NCBI GenBank assembly: GCA_947624215.1 | Contig: CANQJJ010000016.1 | Coordinates: forward strand, 1 to 37,303 | From: an uncultured Clostridia bacterium | GTDB lineage: Bacteria > Bacillota > Clostridia > Christensenellales > Borkfalkiaceae | Direction of reading: 5' to 3' | DNA: 37,303 bases | In this document: positions 7,548 to 16,461 of the stretch, piece after piece | Layout: each line of letters opens with the position of its first letter | Position numbering within the stretch: the first letter of the stretch is position 1 | The notes under the pieces: generated by a model | Databases searched by the model: none | Told to the model about the DNA's origin: nothing | Seen by the model: the letters and a program-made list of their open reading frames with translations, nothing else | Made by a program: the position numbers and the translations under genes

Positions 7548-7943
7548 TTAAACTCTTCTGCGCTTGGGCGGACGGCATCCGTTGTGCGCGATCGGGGAGA
7601 CGTCGGAAATGAGCGTGACCTCAAGGTCGCAGTTTGCAAGAGCACGGATGGCCGACTCTCTGCCTGCCCCGGGGCCCTTCACATACACCTCGACGGAACG
7701 GAGCCCGTGCTCCTTGGCCGCCTTGGCTGCCGTCTCGGCCGCCATCTGCGCTGCGAACGGGGTCCCCTTACGGGAGCCGCGGTATTTCAGAGCGCCTGCG
7801 CTCGACCACGAAATGACGTTGCCGCTCATGTCCGTGACCGTGACGATCGTGTTGTTGAAGGTAGACTGGATATGAACTTGTCCTTTGTCGATCTTCTTGA
7901 TTTCTCTGCGCTTGCGAGTCGTTGTTTTCTTCTGGCCTGCCAT
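7548..7943 (-). CDS. rpsK: 30S ribosomal protein S11 (uS11)
   Basis: A 131-residue small-subunit platform protein. [20 protein letters not shown] and the C-terminal [11 protein letters not shown] are diagnostic. Twelve nt separate it from rpsM and from rpsD; each junction has its own ribosome site. Confidence 0.97.
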   Translation of the reverse strand: MAGQKKTTTRKRREIKKIDKGQVHIQSTFNNTIVTVTDMSGNVISWSSAGALKYRGSRKGTPFAAQMAAETAAKAAKEHGLRSVEVYVKGPGAGRESAIRALANCDLEVTLISDVSPIAHNGCRPPKRRRV

Positions 7944-7955
7944 ATCTCGTCCTCC

Positions 7956-8324
7956 TTACTTCTTCTTGTTCGCGACGGTGCGGCGGGGACCCTTGCGCGT
8001 CCTCGCGTTGCGCTTGGTGCTCTGGCCGCGGACGGGGAGACCCTTTCTGTGGCGAACGCCGCGATAGCATCCGATCTCCATCAGACGCTTGATGTTGAGG
8101 GAGACCTGCCCTCTCAACTCGCCTTCGACCGTCAGATTGTGGTCGATATATTCTCTGAGCTTGGATACGTCGGTCTCATTGAGGTCCTTGACGCGGGTAT
8201 TGGGATCGATACCCGTTGCGGCAAGGATCTGCTTGCTCGTGGCAAGACCGATCCCGTAGATGTAGGTGAGACCGATCTCGACCCGCTTCTCTCTCGGTAA
8301 ATCCACACCGGCAATACGTGCCAT
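7956..8324 (-). CDS. rpsM: 30S ribosomal protein S13 (uS13)
   Basis: A 122-residue protein of the 30S head. [26 protein letters not shown] opens the protein and the basic tail [19 protein letters not shown] reaches the P-site tRNA. GGAGG lies upstream of the ATG. It is the first gene after the internal promoter at 9007-9035, behind a ~675-nt leader, so it is physically split from rpmJ. Confidence 0.97.
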   Translation of the reverse strand: MARIAGVDLPREKRVEIGLTYIYGIGLATSKQILAATGIDPNTRVKDLNETDVSKLREYIDHNLTVEGELRGQVSLNIKRLMEIGCYRGVRHRKGLPVRGQSTKRNARTRKGPRRTVANKKK

Positions 8325-8440
8325 GTAACTTGTAACCTCCGTTTTTTTCGGTAAAAATTTTGATTGTATCTATGTGTTCCGTGGCCGCGGGCGTGCAGTG
8401 GAAAATGCAGGCCTTACGGGCGGGAGTTTTCTGTTTTATT

Positions 8441-8546
8441 CACGGAATTTGTTTTCTTTTACGCTGTCATACCGATGAAGGGCAACGCCCTTCGAGTGTA
8501 TCCCCTTGGGAAAACGCTCCTGTATGCAACGAAAACAAATTCCGTG
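8441..8546. repeat. Perfect 16-bp inverted repeat enclosing a repeat copy
   Basis: CACGGAATTTGTTTTC (8441-8456) and its exact complement GAAAACAAATTCCGTG (8531-8546) enclose a copy of the GTCATACCGATG ... GTGTATCCCCTTGGG module with the inner hairpin GAAGGGC-AAC-GCCCTTC. The unit lies inside the predicted rpsM leader. Confidence 0.85.
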
Positions 8547-8767
8547 AGCGAACCTTCCTCGTGCATAAATCTTATTTGCCCCGAAAGTCGCTTTGTCGGA
8601 CAAGAAGCGCTTCACGCGCAAATTGGGGGCAAAAACCAAAAGCGTGGTTTTGGTTATTTGCATGAAATTGGAACGGTTTACGAGTTTTGTTTTCTTTTAC
8701 GCTGTCATACCGATGAACGGCAACGCCCTTCGAGTGTATCCCCTTGGGAAAGCGCTTCTGTATGCAA
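8448..8767. repeat. Direct repeat pair of ~81 nt
   Basis: TTTGTTTTCTTTTACGCTGT ... CTGTATGCAA occurs at 8448-8528 and again at 8686-8767, 238 nt apart, differing at only a few positions. The second copy lacks the downstream inverted-repeat arm. Between them lies a segment with CAAATTGGGGGCAAAAAC and a related inverted TTATTTGCCCCGAAAG. Confidence 0.8.
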
Positions 8768-8922
8768 AGCGAGACTGCCCGACCGAGGTTTCTGATTGTG
8801 CTACTAAGATCGACACGAGCGCGTAGCACGAAGTATGAGGCCTCATCCGCCCCTTCGGGGCACCTTCCCCACAGGGGAAGGCAAGGGAACACGCTGCACG
8901 GCAGTTCTTTTAAGCGCAAAGT

Positions 8923-8962
8923 AAGCCGACTTCCCGCAAGTGATCTCTGCGGGAATCAGCTT
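8923..8962 (-). promoter_or_regulatory. Stem-loop in the rpsM leader
   Basis: On the RNA strand: outer stem AAGCTGA/TCGGCTT (one G-U pair), a small internal loop, inner stem CCCGCA/TGCGGG and an 8-9 nt loop. It begins about 40 nt after the predicted start of the alpha-operon transcript. The position suggests a ribosomal-protein binding leader, which is inference. Confidence 0.55.
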
Positions 8963-9006
8963 AATTTCCGTATCTTACCGTTTTATTCCCAAAAACAGCA
9001 AGGAAT

Positions 9007-9035
9007 ATTATACCATGCAAAGAAATTTCTGTCAA
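9007..9035 (-). promoter_or_regulatory. Internal promoter of rpsM-rpsK-rpsD-rpoA-rplQ
   Basis: On the minus strand: TTGACA (9030-9035), 17 bp, TATAAT (9007-9012), with TGG before the -10; both hexamers are perfect. It begins 7 nt after the rpmJ stop and points at rpsM. Confidence 0.9.
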
Positions 9036-9042
9036 CTGTTTT

Positions 9043-9159
9043 TCAGCCCTGTCTTTGCTTATGGCTCTTATTTTTCGAGCAAATGACCATCACTTTGCCG
9101 TTTCTCTTGATGACCTTGCACTTATCGCACATGGGTTTTACGGAAGGTCTGACTTTCAT
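9043..9159 (-). CDS. rpmJ: 50S ribosomal protein L36 (bL36)
   Basis: A 38-residue protein: [20 protein letters not shown] and on to [11 protein letters not shown]. Its three cysteines and one histidine (C11, C14, C27, H33 pattern) form the zinc knot, so this is the zinc-binding form. It has its own GAGG ribosome site and follows infA by 64 nt. It is the last gene of the spc-side transcript before the internal promoter. Confidence 0.96.
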   Translation of the reverse strand: MKVRPSVKPMCDKCKVIKRNGKVMVICSKNKSHKQRQG

Positions 9160-9223
9160 AATGTTTACCTCGTAGTTTGGAATTCCGGCGGCCTGCGCTC
9201 TTGGCGTTCCGCCCCGTGGGTCT

Positions 9224-9445
9224 TCAGTTCTTGCTTCTCCAGGTGATGCGGCCCTTGGTGAGGTCGTAGGGGCTCATCTCCAGCTTCACTGCATCCCCTT
9301 CGATGATGCGGATGTAGTTCATTCTCAGTTTGCCCGAGATATAGGCCGTGATGACGTGCCCGTTGGTGAGCCGCACTTTGAATGTTGCGTTGGGGAGCGC
9401 TTCGATCACCCTGCCCTCCGCTTCAATGACGTCGTCCTTCGACAT
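9224..9445 (-). CDS. infA: Translation initiation factor IF-1
   Basis: A 73-residue OB-fold protein that occupies the 30S A site during initiation. [20 protein letters not shown] and the end [16 protein letters not shown] are near-consensus. GGAGG precedes the ATG. It lies between map and rpmJ, as in other Firmicutes. Confidence 0.97.
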   Translation of the reverse strand: MSKDDVIEAEGRVIEALPNATFKVRLTNGHVITAYISGKLRMNYIRIIEGDAVKLEMSPYDLTKGRITWRSKN

Positions 9446-9461
9446 GATTCCTCCATTTCTC

Positions 9462-10205
9462 TCACAGAGTGAGAATTTCCACGCCGTCCTCGCGGATGAC
9501 TACGGTGTTCTCATAGTGTGCCGCAGGCCGTTCGTCGAGCGTGACGGCCGTCCAGCCGTCGGGCAATACCTTTACGCGGAATGTCCCCGCCGCGATCATC
9601 GGTTCGATACAGATGACGGTCCCCGCTTTGAGACGGACGCCCGTGCCCCTGTGCCCCACGTTGGGGACGCTCGGGTCCTCGTGCATCTCTCTGCCGATGC
9701 CGTGCCCCGTGTAGGCGCGGATGACGGAGAAGCCGTTGGCCTCGGCGTGGCTCTGGACGCGGTAGCCGATGTCGTAGAGCGGCGTGCCCTCCTTCAACCC
9801 TTCGATGGCCTTGAAGAAGCACTCCTCGGTGACGCGGACGAGCTTTTGCTTTTCCTCGCTCACCTTGCCGATGCAGAAGGTGCGCGCGCCGTCGCCGTGA
9901 AAGCCGTTTTTGTAGGCGCACAGGTCTACGCTGACGATGTCGCCCTCGCGGAGCACGCGCTCCGAGGGGATGCCGTGGACGACGACCTCATTGACGGAGA
10001 CGCACGCCGACGCGGGATAGCCGTAGTATCCGAGACAGCTCGGCTCGGCCCCGCTCGCACGGATGAAATTCTCCACGAGCGCGTCCACATCCTTTGTCGT
10101 CATCCCCGCGCCGATGTGCCCGCCCACATACTTCAAACAGTCGCGGACGATGGCATTGGGCTCGCGCATGAGGGCGATCTCTTGCTCACTCTTGACGAAG
10201 ATCAT
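9462..10205 (-). CDS. map: Methionine aminopeptidase, type I
   Basis: A 247-residue cytosolic enzyme removing the initiator Met from nascent proteins. The five metal ligands are D94, D105, H168, E201 and E232; H77 is the conserved active-site histidine. The start [20 protein letters not shown] fits the family. ATG at 10205 is one nt after the adk stop (TAA-C-ATG), giving translational coupling; a TTG four codons upstream, inside adk, is the alternative. No N-terminal SH3-binding extension is present. Confidence 0.95.
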   Translation of the reverse strand: MIFVKSEQEIALMREPNAIVRDCLKYVGGHIGAGMTTKDVDALVENFIRASGAEPSCLGYYGYPASACVSVNEVVVHGIPSERVLREGDIVSVDLCAYKNGFHGDGARTFCIGKVSEEKQKLVRVTEECFFKAIEGLKEGTPLYDIGYRVQSHAEANGFSVIRAYTGHGIGREMHEDPSVPNVGHRGTGVRLKAGTVICIEPMIAAGTFRVKVLPDGWTAVTLDERPAAHYENTVVIREDGVEILTL

Positions 10206-10206
10206 G

Positions 10207-10842
10207 TTATTCCGCAAGCGGATCGAGCACCTTCTTCACCTCTTCGAAGAGGACCTCCGCGGGCGCTTCCGTGCCCGTGACGTTGAAGATGATGCCTTTC
10301 TTGGTGTAGTATTCGATGAGAGGCGCCGTCTGCTCGTTGTAGACTGCAAGGCGTGCCCCCACCGTCTCGGGATTGTCGTCCTTTCTCTGGTAGAGTTCCC
10401 CGCCGCAGCGCGCGCACTTGGTGGCGCCGTTCAGCGTGGAGACATGGTAGCTCTCGCCGCACTCCCTGCACACGCGCCTGCCGCACAGACGGTCCATGAG
10501 GAGCTTGTGGTCGATGTTGATGTTGACGACGCCGTCGATGTGTGCGAACTCGTCGAGGGCAGAGGCCTGGAAGAGGTTGCGCGGGAACCCGTCGAGCAGG
10601 TACCCCTTCGCGCAGTCCGCCCAAGTGAGGCGGTCTTTGACGATGGCGACCGTCACTTCATCGGGAACGAGCACGCCGCGGTCGGTATACGACTTGGCGA
10701 GGAGGCCGATCTCGGTGCCGTTTTTGATGTTCGCGCGGAAGATGTCTCCCGTCGAGATGTGCACGAGGCCGTAGCGTTCGGCGATCTTGGTCGCCTGCGT
10801 GCCCTTGCCTGCGCCGGGCGCGCCGAGTAGGATCAGATTCAT
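10207..10842 (-). CDS. adk: Adenylate kinase, zinc-lid form
   Basis: A 211-residue enzyme for ATP + AMP = 2 ADP. P-loop GAPGAGKGT (7-15), AMP-site DGFPRN (84-89), and a long lid with C125, C128, C143 and C146 that binds zinc, typical for Gram-positives. The usual DGFPRT is DGFPRN here. The ATG has a GGAGG site. A 128-nt gap with repeat DNA separates it from secY. Confidence 0.96.
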   Translation of the reverse strand: MNLILLGAPGAGKGTQATKIAERYGLVHISTGDIFRANIKNGTEIGLLAKSYTDRGVLVPDEVTVAIVKDRLTWADCAKGYLLDGFPRNLFQASALDEFAHIDGVVNINIDHKLLMDRLCGRRVCRECGESYHVSTLNGATKCARCGGELYQRKDDNPETVGARLAVYNEQTAPLIEYYTKKGIIFNVTGTEAPAEVLFEEVKKVLDPLAE

Positions 10843-10859
10843 AGTTCCTCCTTTTATCG

Positions 10860-10960
10860 GAATGACGTGCTTGGTCGTTCGGAATAACGTGCCCTGTCGC
10901 CACCCCACCCCCCTACCCCCCTCCCATGGAGGGGGCACGGTCGGGATGAGGGAAGAGCGC
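10860..10960. repeat. Repeat module F inside the spc operon
   Basis: The secY-adk gap holds GGAATGACGTGCTTGGTCG and the C-rich module CTGTCGCCACCCCACC ... CTCCCATGGAGGGGGCACG. The same module occurs at 30128-30180 and 31226-31275. The CCCTCCCATGGAGGGGG core is a hairpin. Confidence 0.85.
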
Positions 10961-10970
10961 AATTCGCTTA

Positions 10971-12287
10971 TTACTTCAAGAACCCTTTGTAGTTCTTCAT
11001 CATGATCTGCGACTGCAACTGCTTGTCGAGCTCGAGTGCGACCGAGACAACGATGAGCAAGCCCGTCGTGGAGAACACGTTGACGAGGTTTTGCCCCGCC
11101 CAGCTGAACATGACGGAGGGAATGAACGCAACGGCCGTGAGGAAGATGGCGCCGAACAATGTGATGCGCTTGTTGATCTTCCTGAGATATGCCGCCGTGG
11201 GCTTCCCGGGACGGATCCCTTGGATGAAGCCGCCGTTCTGCTGGATCTGCTTGGCGACGTCGTCGGGATTGAACTGGATCTGCGCGTAGAAGAATGCAAA
11301 CGCGAAGATGAGAAGGCACAGGGCGACGGAGTAGATGACCTGCCCGTACCAATAGGGCGAGGAGCCCGAGAACCAGTTCGCAAGGTTGGTGTGCGCGGGG
11401 TTGCCCTCGGGCACAAACAAGCTGACGATCATGGACGGGAAGGAAATGATGGCGAATGCGAAGATGAGAGGCATGACGCCGCTTCCCGTGATCTTCATGG
11501 GGATATCCGAGCTCTGCCCGCCATACATCTTGGTGCCGCGCACCTGCTTTGCATACTGCACATGGATCTTCCTCTCCGCGAGGTCGACATAGACGATCAC
11601 GAAGAAGATGATGACGGCAAGCACGACGAAGAGGCCGAGGTTGAGAAGGTGCGAGGGGCTGTCGGTGAAGACGGCCTTGATCTCTTCCCAAATGGAGATC
11701 CCGCCCGTGGAGATGATACCCACAAAGATGATGAGCGAGATACCGTTGCCGACGCCGTAGTCGGTGATGCGCTCGCCGAGCCACATGACAAGGCAGGCGC
11801 CCGCCGTGTAGACGATGGTCATGTAGACGCCCGCCATCCACACGGAGTCGAAGAACAGATCGGCGCGGATGGCGCCCTCTGTGTTGACGGCAAAGTTGAC
11901 GATGATGCCGATGGATTGGATAACGGCGAGGATGATGGTAAGGATACGCGTATACATCGTGATCTTCTTACGTCCCTCTTCGCCCTGCTTGGAAAGCCTC
12001 TCGAGATAGGGAATACCCACGGTGAGAAGCTCGATGATAATGGAAGCGTTGATATACGGCCCGATCCCGAGTGCAAAGAGCGTGCCGTTCGCGAGTGCAT
12101 TACCCGTGATACCGCTCATGAGCGTAAGGAAATCGTTCCCGAGGATCGCGCTTTCGAAAGAGGATCTCTCAAGCCCCGGTACGGGGATGTAGCATCCCAA
12201 ACGGAAGATGAGAAGGATCAGAAGGGTCATCAGGATCTTTTTCCGGATGTCCTTGTTCCGAAAGGCGTTTTTTAATGTTTCAATCAT
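10971..12287 (-). CDS. secY: Preprotein translocase subunit SecY
   Basis: A 438-residue, ten-helix channel subunit of the SecYEG translocon in the inner membrane. The N-terminus IRKKILMTLLILLIFRLGCYIPVPG and the cytoplasmic loops RGTKMYGGQSSDIPMKI and NKRITLFGAIFLTAVAFIP are typical. The start is the ATG after AAAGGAG; upstream in-frame sequence belongs to the rplO junction. It lies between rplO and adk. Confidence 0.96.
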   Translation of the reverse strand: MIETLKNAFRNKDIRKKILMTLLILLIFRLGCYIPVPGLERSSFESAILGNDFLTLMSGITGNALANGTLFALGIGPYINASIIIELLTVGIPYLERLSKQGEEGRKKITMYTRILTIILAVIQSIGIIVNFAVNTEGAIRADLFFDSVWMAGVYMTIVYTAGACLVMWLGERITDYGVGNGISLIIFVGIISTGGISIWEEIKAVFTDSPSHLLNLGLFVVLAVIIFFVIVYVDLAERKIHVQYAKQVRGTKMYGGQSSDIPMKITGSGVMPLIFAFAIISFPSMIVSLFVPEGNPAHTNLANWFSGSSPYWYGQVIYSVALCLLIFAFAFFYAQIQFNPDDVAKQIQQNGGFIQGIRPGKPTAAYLRKINKRITLFGAIFLTAVAFIPSVMFSWAGQNLVNVFSTTGLLIVVSVALELDKQLQSQIMMKNYKGFLK

Positions 12288-12324
12288 TTCATCACTCCTT
12301 TCATTCGGTGGAATGACGAAAGCC

Positions 12325-12774
12325 TTATTCGATGACTTCCGCCGTTCCGCCTGCGGCTTCGATCGCGGCTTTGGCCGCTGCGGAGAATTTCTTGGCCCGC
12401 ACGGTGAGGGCAACTTTCAGTTCGCCGCCGCCGAGGACTTTGAGCCCCGCATTGTTCTTGACTTCCTTGGCAAGCCCGTTTTCAAGCACATAGCCGTAAT
12501 CCACGACCGTCCCTGCGGGGAGATCGTCGAGCACGGAGATGTTCACGATGACGTAGTCTTTGCCCCACTTGTTGTGGAAGCCGCGCTTGGGGATCCTGCG
12601 GGCAAGCGGCATCTGACCGCCTTCGAAGCCCGGCCTTACGCCGCCGCCCGAACGCGCCCACTGCCCTTTGTGGCCCTTGCCGCTCGTCTTGCCGAGACCC
12701 GAACCGATGCCTCTGCCGAGACGCTTTTCGCTTGTTCTTGCTCCCTCGGCGGGAGAAATGGTGTCAATTCTCAT
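12325..12774 (-). CDS. rplO: 50S ribosomal protein L15 (uL15)
   Basis: A 149-residue assembly protein of the large subunit. [20 protein letters not shown], the glycine-rich [19 protein letters not shown] and the globular C-terminal half are all present at normal length. It follows rpmD by 9 nt and precedes secY. Confidence 0.97.
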   Translation of the reverse strand: MRIDTISPAEGARTSEKRLGRGIGSGLGKTSGKGHKGQWARSGGGVRPGFEGGQMPLARRIPKRGFHNKWGKDYVIVNISVLDDLPAGTVVDYGYVLENGLAKEVKNNAGLKVLGGGELKVALTVRAKKFSAAAKAAIEAAGGTAEVIE

Positions 12775-12783
12775 AGTGTCTCC

Positions 12784-12957
12784 TTATACCTCCTCGACCT
12801 TGACGAGGTGCGCGACCTTGACGAGCTGCCCGCGGAGCGTGGCGCTGTCTTCAAAGGTCTTGGAGGTGCCGATCTTGGTGAGGCCGAGTGCGGCTACCGT
12901 ACCCTTGACGGCCTTGACCGACCCGATGGGGCTCTTGATAAGTGTAACTTTTACCAT
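12784..12957 (-). CDS. rpmD: 50S ribosomal protein L30 (uL30)
   Basis: A 57-residue protein read directly from the minus strand: MVKVTLIKSPIGSVKAVKGT, then ALGLTKIGTSKTFEDSATLR and a short end LVKVEEV. Length and order (rpsE-rpmD-rplO) are standard. Confidence 0.96.
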   Translation of the reverse strand: MVKVTLIKSPIGSVKAVKGTVAALGLTKIGTSKTFEDSATLRGQLVKVAHLVKVEEV

Positions 12958-12970
12958 GTCGCTCCCCTCC

Positions 12971-13489
12971 TCAGCCCACGATCTCTTCGACGGTCTTCCC
13001 GCGAAGGGCCGCGATCTCTTCGGCCGTTTTCAGCTCCGCAAGCCCTGCGACGGTTGCCTTGATGCAGTTGCCGGGGTTTTGCGTGCCGTGCGATTTGGTC
13101 CTGATGTTCTTGATGCCCGCGGCCTCCATGACCGCACGCACGGGACCGCCCGCGATGACGCCCGTACCTTCTGCGGCGGGGAGCATCAGCACGGCTCCCT
13201 TGCCGAATTTTCCGAGCACCTCGTGGGGGATCGTCGTATCCACGACTGCCACCTTGATCATGTTCTTCTTGGCGGCCTGCGTGGCCTTCTCGATGGCCTC
13301 GGGAACTTCCTTGGACTTCCCCGTGCCATAGCCGACGTGGCCCGCACCGTCTCCGACGACGACGAGCGCCGCAAAGCGCATGTTCTTGCCGCCTTTGACC
13401 GTCTTGCTTACGCGATTGATCTCGATGAGCTTTTTGATGAGCCCGTCGTTTTCTTCCTGTCTTCTCTGAGGTCTGTTTTCTCTTGCCAT
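12971..13489 (-). CDS. rpsE: 30S ribosomal protein S5 (uS5)
   Basis: A 172-residue protein at the mRNA entry and decoding region. The double-stranded RNA-binding domain ([20 protein letters not shown], then [17 protein letters not shown]) and the second domain ([19 protein letters not shown]) are intact. The start [15 protein letters not shown] has its own ribosome site; an apparent longer frame is read-through from rplR. Confidence 0.97.
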   Translation of the reverse strand: MARENRPQRRQEENDGLIKKLIEINRVSKTVKGGKNMRFAALVVVGDGAGHVGYGTGKSKEVPEAIEKATQAAKKNMIKVAVVDTTIPHEVLGKFGKGAVLMLPAAEGTGVIAGGPVRAVMEAAGIKNIRTKSHGTQNPGNCIKATVAGLAELKTAEEIAALRGKTVEEIVG

Positions 13490-13502
13490 AACTTCACTCC
13501 TA

Positions 13503-13871
13503 TCAGAATTCCAGCCCGGCTTCGCGTGCGCCGTCTGCGATCGCCCGGATGCGGCCCGTGTAGCGGTAGCCGCCGCGGTCGAAGACCACTTCCGTGATCC
13601 CCTTCTCCTTGGCGCGCTCGCCCGCGATCTTGCCGACGATCTTGGATGCATCGACCTTCGTCTTGCCCGCGATCTCCTCTTTCACGCCCTTTTCGAGGGT
13701 GGAGCAGGAGGCCAGCGTGACGCCGTTGACGTCGTCGATGAACTGAACATAGATATTCTTCGAGCTTCTGTAAACGGAGAGGCGCGGGCACCCGGGCGTA
13801 CCGGAAAGATCCTTCCTGACGCGCGCGTGGCGGCGCTGTCTCACCGCATTCTTATCCATTCTTGTTATCAT
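13503..13871 (-). CDS. rplR: 50S ribosomal protein L18 (uL18)
   Basis: A 122-residue 5S rRNA-binding protein. [33 protein letters not shown] and [20 protein letters not shown] are diagnostic. The ATG at 13871 (MITRMDKN) is 9 nt after AAAGGAG and is preferred over the internal ATG four codons later. Confidence 0.96.
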   Translation of the reverse strand: MITRMDKNAVRQRRHARVRKDLSGTPGCPRLSVYRSSKNIYVQFIDDVNGVTLASCSTLEKGVKEEIAGKTKVDASKIVGKIAGERAKEKGITEVVFDRGGYRYTGRIRAIADGAREAGLEF

Positions 13872-13883
13872 CTTAACGCTCCT

Positions 13884-14432
13884 TTACTTCTTGCCCTTGC
13901 CCGAAGTCTTGCCTTCCTTGTGCTCGACATGCTCGCCCTTGTAGCGGATGCCGTAGCCGTGGTAGGGTTCGGGGACGCGGTAGGCGCGAAGGTCTGCCGC
14001 TACCTGCCCTACAAGGATCTTGTCGATGCCCGAGACGACGATATCCGTCGCGGTCGGACATTCGAGCTTGATGCCCTCGGGTTGCGCAAACTCGATGGGA
14101 TGCGAGAAGCCGATGTTCATGACGAGCTTCGTGCCCTGCATCTGCGCCTTCCAGCCGACGCCCTTGATCTCGAGCGCCTTGGTAAAGCCCTCGGAGACGC
14201 CCTTGACCATGTCCGCGATGAGTGCGCGGTAGAGGCCGTGGCGGGCATTGGTTTCTTTGAGGTCGTCGAGCGCGACGATGTGCACTTCCGCACCCTCGTT
14301 CTTCACGTCGATGTTGCCCTTGATCTCGCGCGTGAGCGTGCCCTTGGGCCCCTTGACGGTGACGACGCCTTCTTTGAATTCTACGGTGACTCCTGCGGGG
14401 ACCGCGATCACTTTCTTACCGATTCTTGACAT
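13884..14432 (-). CDS. rplF: 50S ribosomal protein L6 (uL6)
   Basis: A 182-residue protein near the factor-binding site, with two repeated domains. MSRIGKKVIAVPAGVTVEF, VKGPKGTLTREI and the C-terminal PEPYHGYGIRYKGEHVEHKE are near-consensus. The tail is basic (KTSGKGKK). Confidence 0.97.
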   Translation of the reverse strand: MSRIGKKVIAVPAGVTVEFKEGVVTVKGPKGTLTREIKGNIDVKNEGAEVHIVALDDLKETNARHGLYRALIADMVKGVSEGFTKALEIKGVGWKAQMQGTKLVMNIGFSHPIEFAQPEGIKLECPTATDIVVSGIDKILVGQVAADLRAYRVPEPYHGYGIRYKGEHVEHKEGKTSGKGKK

Positions 14433-14444
14433 GACCGCCCCTCC

Positions 14445-14834
14445 TTAATAGACGTAGCAAAGCACTTCGCCGCCGACGCCCTGCGCCTTGGCCTGCTTAT
14501 CCGTCATGATGCCCTTGCTCGTGGAGATGACGGCAATGCCGTAGCCGCCGAGCACCTTGGGCATGTTTTTCGCGCCGCTGTATGTTCTGAGGCCGGGCTT
14601 GGACACTCTCTCGAGGCCGCCGATGACCGACTTCCCGTTGACATACTTGAGCGTGACGGCGATGATTTCGCCGTGCTCGCCCTCTTTGATCTCGACACCC
14701 GAGACATACCCCTCGTTGAGGAGAATGTTCGCGATCGCCTTCTTCATGTTGGAAGCGGGGATCTCCACGGTGTCTTTCTTGACCATGAGCGCGTTTCTGA
14801 TTCTTGTGAGCATATCTGCGATCGGATCTGTCAT
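14445..14834 (-). CDS. rpsH: 30S ribosomal protein S8 (uS8)
   Basis: A 129-residue central-domain 16S rRNA-binding protein. [20 protein letters not shown] opens it and [20 protein letters not shown] closes it. The ATG lies after the rpsN stop with a GGAGG site; upstream in-frame sequence belongs to rpsN in another frame. Confidence 0.97.
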   Translation of the reverse strand: MTDPIADMLTRIRNALMVKKDTVEIPASNMKKAIANILLNEGYVSGVEIKEGEHGEIIAVTLKYVNGKSVIGGLERVSKPGLRTYSGAKNMPKVLGGYGIAVISTSKGIMTDKQAKAQGVGGEVLCYVY

Positions 14835-14845
14835 TTCTTGCCTCC

Positions 14846-15031
14846 TTACCAGCTCGACTTCTTCACGCCGGGGATCTGTCCCTTGTAGGCAAGCTCTCTG
14901 AAACAGATACGGCAGATGCCGTATTTTCTGAGCACCGCGTGAGGTCTGCCGCAGATCGAGCAACGCGTGTAGGCGCGCGTCGAGAACTTCGGCTTTCTTT
15001 GCTGCTTATTGATCATTGATTTTTTAGCCAT
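14846..15031 (-). CDS. rpsN: 30S ribosomal protein S14, zinc type (uS14)
   Basis: A 61-residue type Z S14. [20 protein letters not shown] supplies the two CxxC pairs for zinc. [17 protein letters not shown] is the usual end. It lies between rplE and rpsH. Confidence 0.97.
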   Translation of the reverse strand: MAKKSMINKQQRKPKFSTRAYTRCSICGRPHAVLRKYGICRICFRELAYKGQIPGVKKSSW

Positions 15032-15043
15032 ACCCGTCTCTCC

Positions 15044-15643
15044 TTACTTCTTGAAGGGCATTCCGAGCGCCCTTAAAAGTTCCAAGGCCTCTTCGTCGGT
15101 CTTCGCCGTGGTCACGATGACCACATCCATGCCGCGGATCTTCTCCACCTGATCGTAGGTGATCTCGGGGAAGATGAGCTGCTCTTTGAGACCGAGCGCA
15201 TAGTTGCCTCTGCCGTCGAACGACTTATCCGACACGCCGCGGAAATCGCGCACGCGGGGAAGTGCGATGGAGACGAGCTTGTCGTAGAAGTCATACATCC
15301 TTCTGCCGCGGAGCGTCACTTTGAGGCCGATGTTCATGCCCTCGCGGAGCTTGAAGTTTGCGACCGACTTGGTGGCCTTGCGGTAGATGGGCTTTTGCCC
15401 GGTGATGAGCATGAGCTCTTTTTCCACCGTCTGCATGGACTTCTGGTTATCCTTGATGTCGCCGAGGCCCGTGTTGATGACGATCTTGTCGATCTTCGGG
15501 CACTGCATCACCGACGAATAGCCGAACTTCTTCATGAGATAGGGAACAACTTCCTTCTCGTATTGCACCCTCACTCTGCTCGGCTCGGAGGGAGCGGCGG
15601 GTTTTACGGGTTCTGCTTTCTTAACCGTTTTCTTATCTGCCAT
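15044..15643 (-). CDS. rplE: 50S ribosomal protein L5 (uL5) with N-terminal extension
   Basis: A 199-residue 5S rRNA and P-site tRNA contact protein. The core from [20 protein letters not shown] through [20 protein letters not shown] to the end is normal. About 20 extra residues precede it ([20 protein letters not shown]), rich in Lys, Ala, Pro and Glu. The ATG used has a clear GGAGG ribosome site, so the extension is probably translated. Confidence 0.95.
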   Translation of the reverse strand: MADKKTVKKAEPVKPAAPSEPSRVRVQYEKEVVPYLMKKFGYSSVMQCPKIDKIVINTGLGDIKDNQKSMQTVEKELMLITGQKPIYRKATKSVANFKLREGMNIGLKVTLRGRRMYDFYDKLVSIALPRVRDFRGVSDKSFDGRGNYALGLKEQLIFPEITYDQVEKIRGMDVVIVTTAKTDEEALELLRALGMPFKK

Positions 15644-15654
15644 GATATCCCTCC

Positions 15655-16071
15655 TTAGCCTTCGGCCTCATCGGTCTTCTGCGTGCGCTTTCTCGTGCGC
15701 TTCTTGGGTGCTTCTTCCTGTGCGGGCTCGGCTTTGCCGCCCTTGACTTTCTTGGCATAGGCCTTGTCGAGGCTGGCGCCGCACTTCTTGCAGACGCGGA
15801 CTTTCTTGCCGTCGATCACGACATGCCCCACGCGCGTCGCCTTGCCGCACTTGTCGCAGACGACTTCGACGTTGGAGACGTCGATGGGCGCCTCCTCGGT
15901 GACGATGCGGGAGGTCTGGTCGGCCTTTCTCGCCTTCTCGTGCTTGTGAACGAGGTTGACTTCTTCGACGATGACTGTCCCGTTCTTCGGATCGGTCTTC
16001 AGAACCTTGCCCTGTCTGCCCTTATATTTGCCCGTGATGACGAGCACGTTATCGTTGACCTTGATTTTCAT
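15655..16071 (-). CDS. rplX: 50S ribosomal protein L24 (uL24) with tail
   Basis: A 138-residue assembly initiator. The KOW motif ([19 protein letters not shown]) is at the N-terminus and CDKCGK ... CKKCG forms a likely zinc ribbon. It is about 30 residues longer than usual: a C-terminal tail rich in Lys, Glu and Ala ([20 protein letters not shown]). It starts 3 nt after the rplN stop. Confidence 0.95.
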   Translation of the reverse strand: MKIKVNDNVLVITGKYKGRQGKVLKTDPKNGTVIVEEVNLVHKHEKARKADQTSRIVTEEAPIDVSNVEVVCDKCGKATRVGHVVIDGKKVRVCKKCGASLDKAYAKKVKGGKAEPAQEEAPKKRTRKRTQKTDEAEG

Positions 16072-16074
16072 AAC

Positions 16075-16443
16075 TTACAGCACCTCCGGAGCGAGGGAGA
16101 TGATACGCATGTAGTCTTTCTCCCTGAGTTCTCTCGCGATGGGCCCAAAGATACGGGTGCCCTTGGGTTGCTTCTGCGCGTCGATGATGACGGCTGCATT
16201 GTCGTCGAAACGGATATATGTTCCGTCGGGACGGCGGATGCCCTTGGCGCTTCTGACGATGACAGCCTTCACGACTTCGCCCTTTTTCACGGCGCCGCCG
16301 GGGTTGGCCGTCTTGACGGAGGCGACGATGACGTCGCCGATGTTGCCCGTCCTTCTGAAGCTGCCGCCGAGGACGCGGATGCACATGATCTCCTTTGCAC
16401 CCGAGTTGTCGGCCACTTTCAGTCTCGTTTGAGGTTGAATCAT
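16075..16443 (-). CDS. rplN: 50S ribosomal protein L14 (uL14)
   Basis: A 122-residue interface protein. [20 protein letters not shown] and the end [20 protein letters not shown] are near-consensus; length is exactly typical. Confidence 0.98.
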   Translation of the reverse strand: MIQPQTRLKVADNSGAKEIMCIRVLGGSFRRTGNIGDVIVASVKTANPGGAVKKGEVVKAVIVRSAKGIRRPDGTYIRFDDNAAVIIDAQKQPKGTRIFGPIARELREKDYMRIISLAPEVL

Positions 16444-16461
16444 ATTCTTCTATGCCTCCCC

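Larger units (their letters stand above)
8325..9000 (-). promoter_or_regulatory. Long 5' leader of the rpsM operon, filled with repeats
   Basis: There is no gene in these 676 nt. From the transcription start predicted near 9000, it first carries a strong stem-loop (8923-8962), then the CATCCGCCCCTTCGGGGC / CCTTCCCC module (about 8841-8883), then two ~81-nt direct copies of one module (8448-8528 and 8686-8767). None of the ORFs across it has coding character. Confidence 0.65.

Noticed and set aside
8360-9246. Several ORFs of 75-143 codons in the rpmJ-rpsM gap
   Set aside because: They lie on the dispersed repeats, overlap each other on both strands and have no ribosome sites; the only real gene there is rpmJ.
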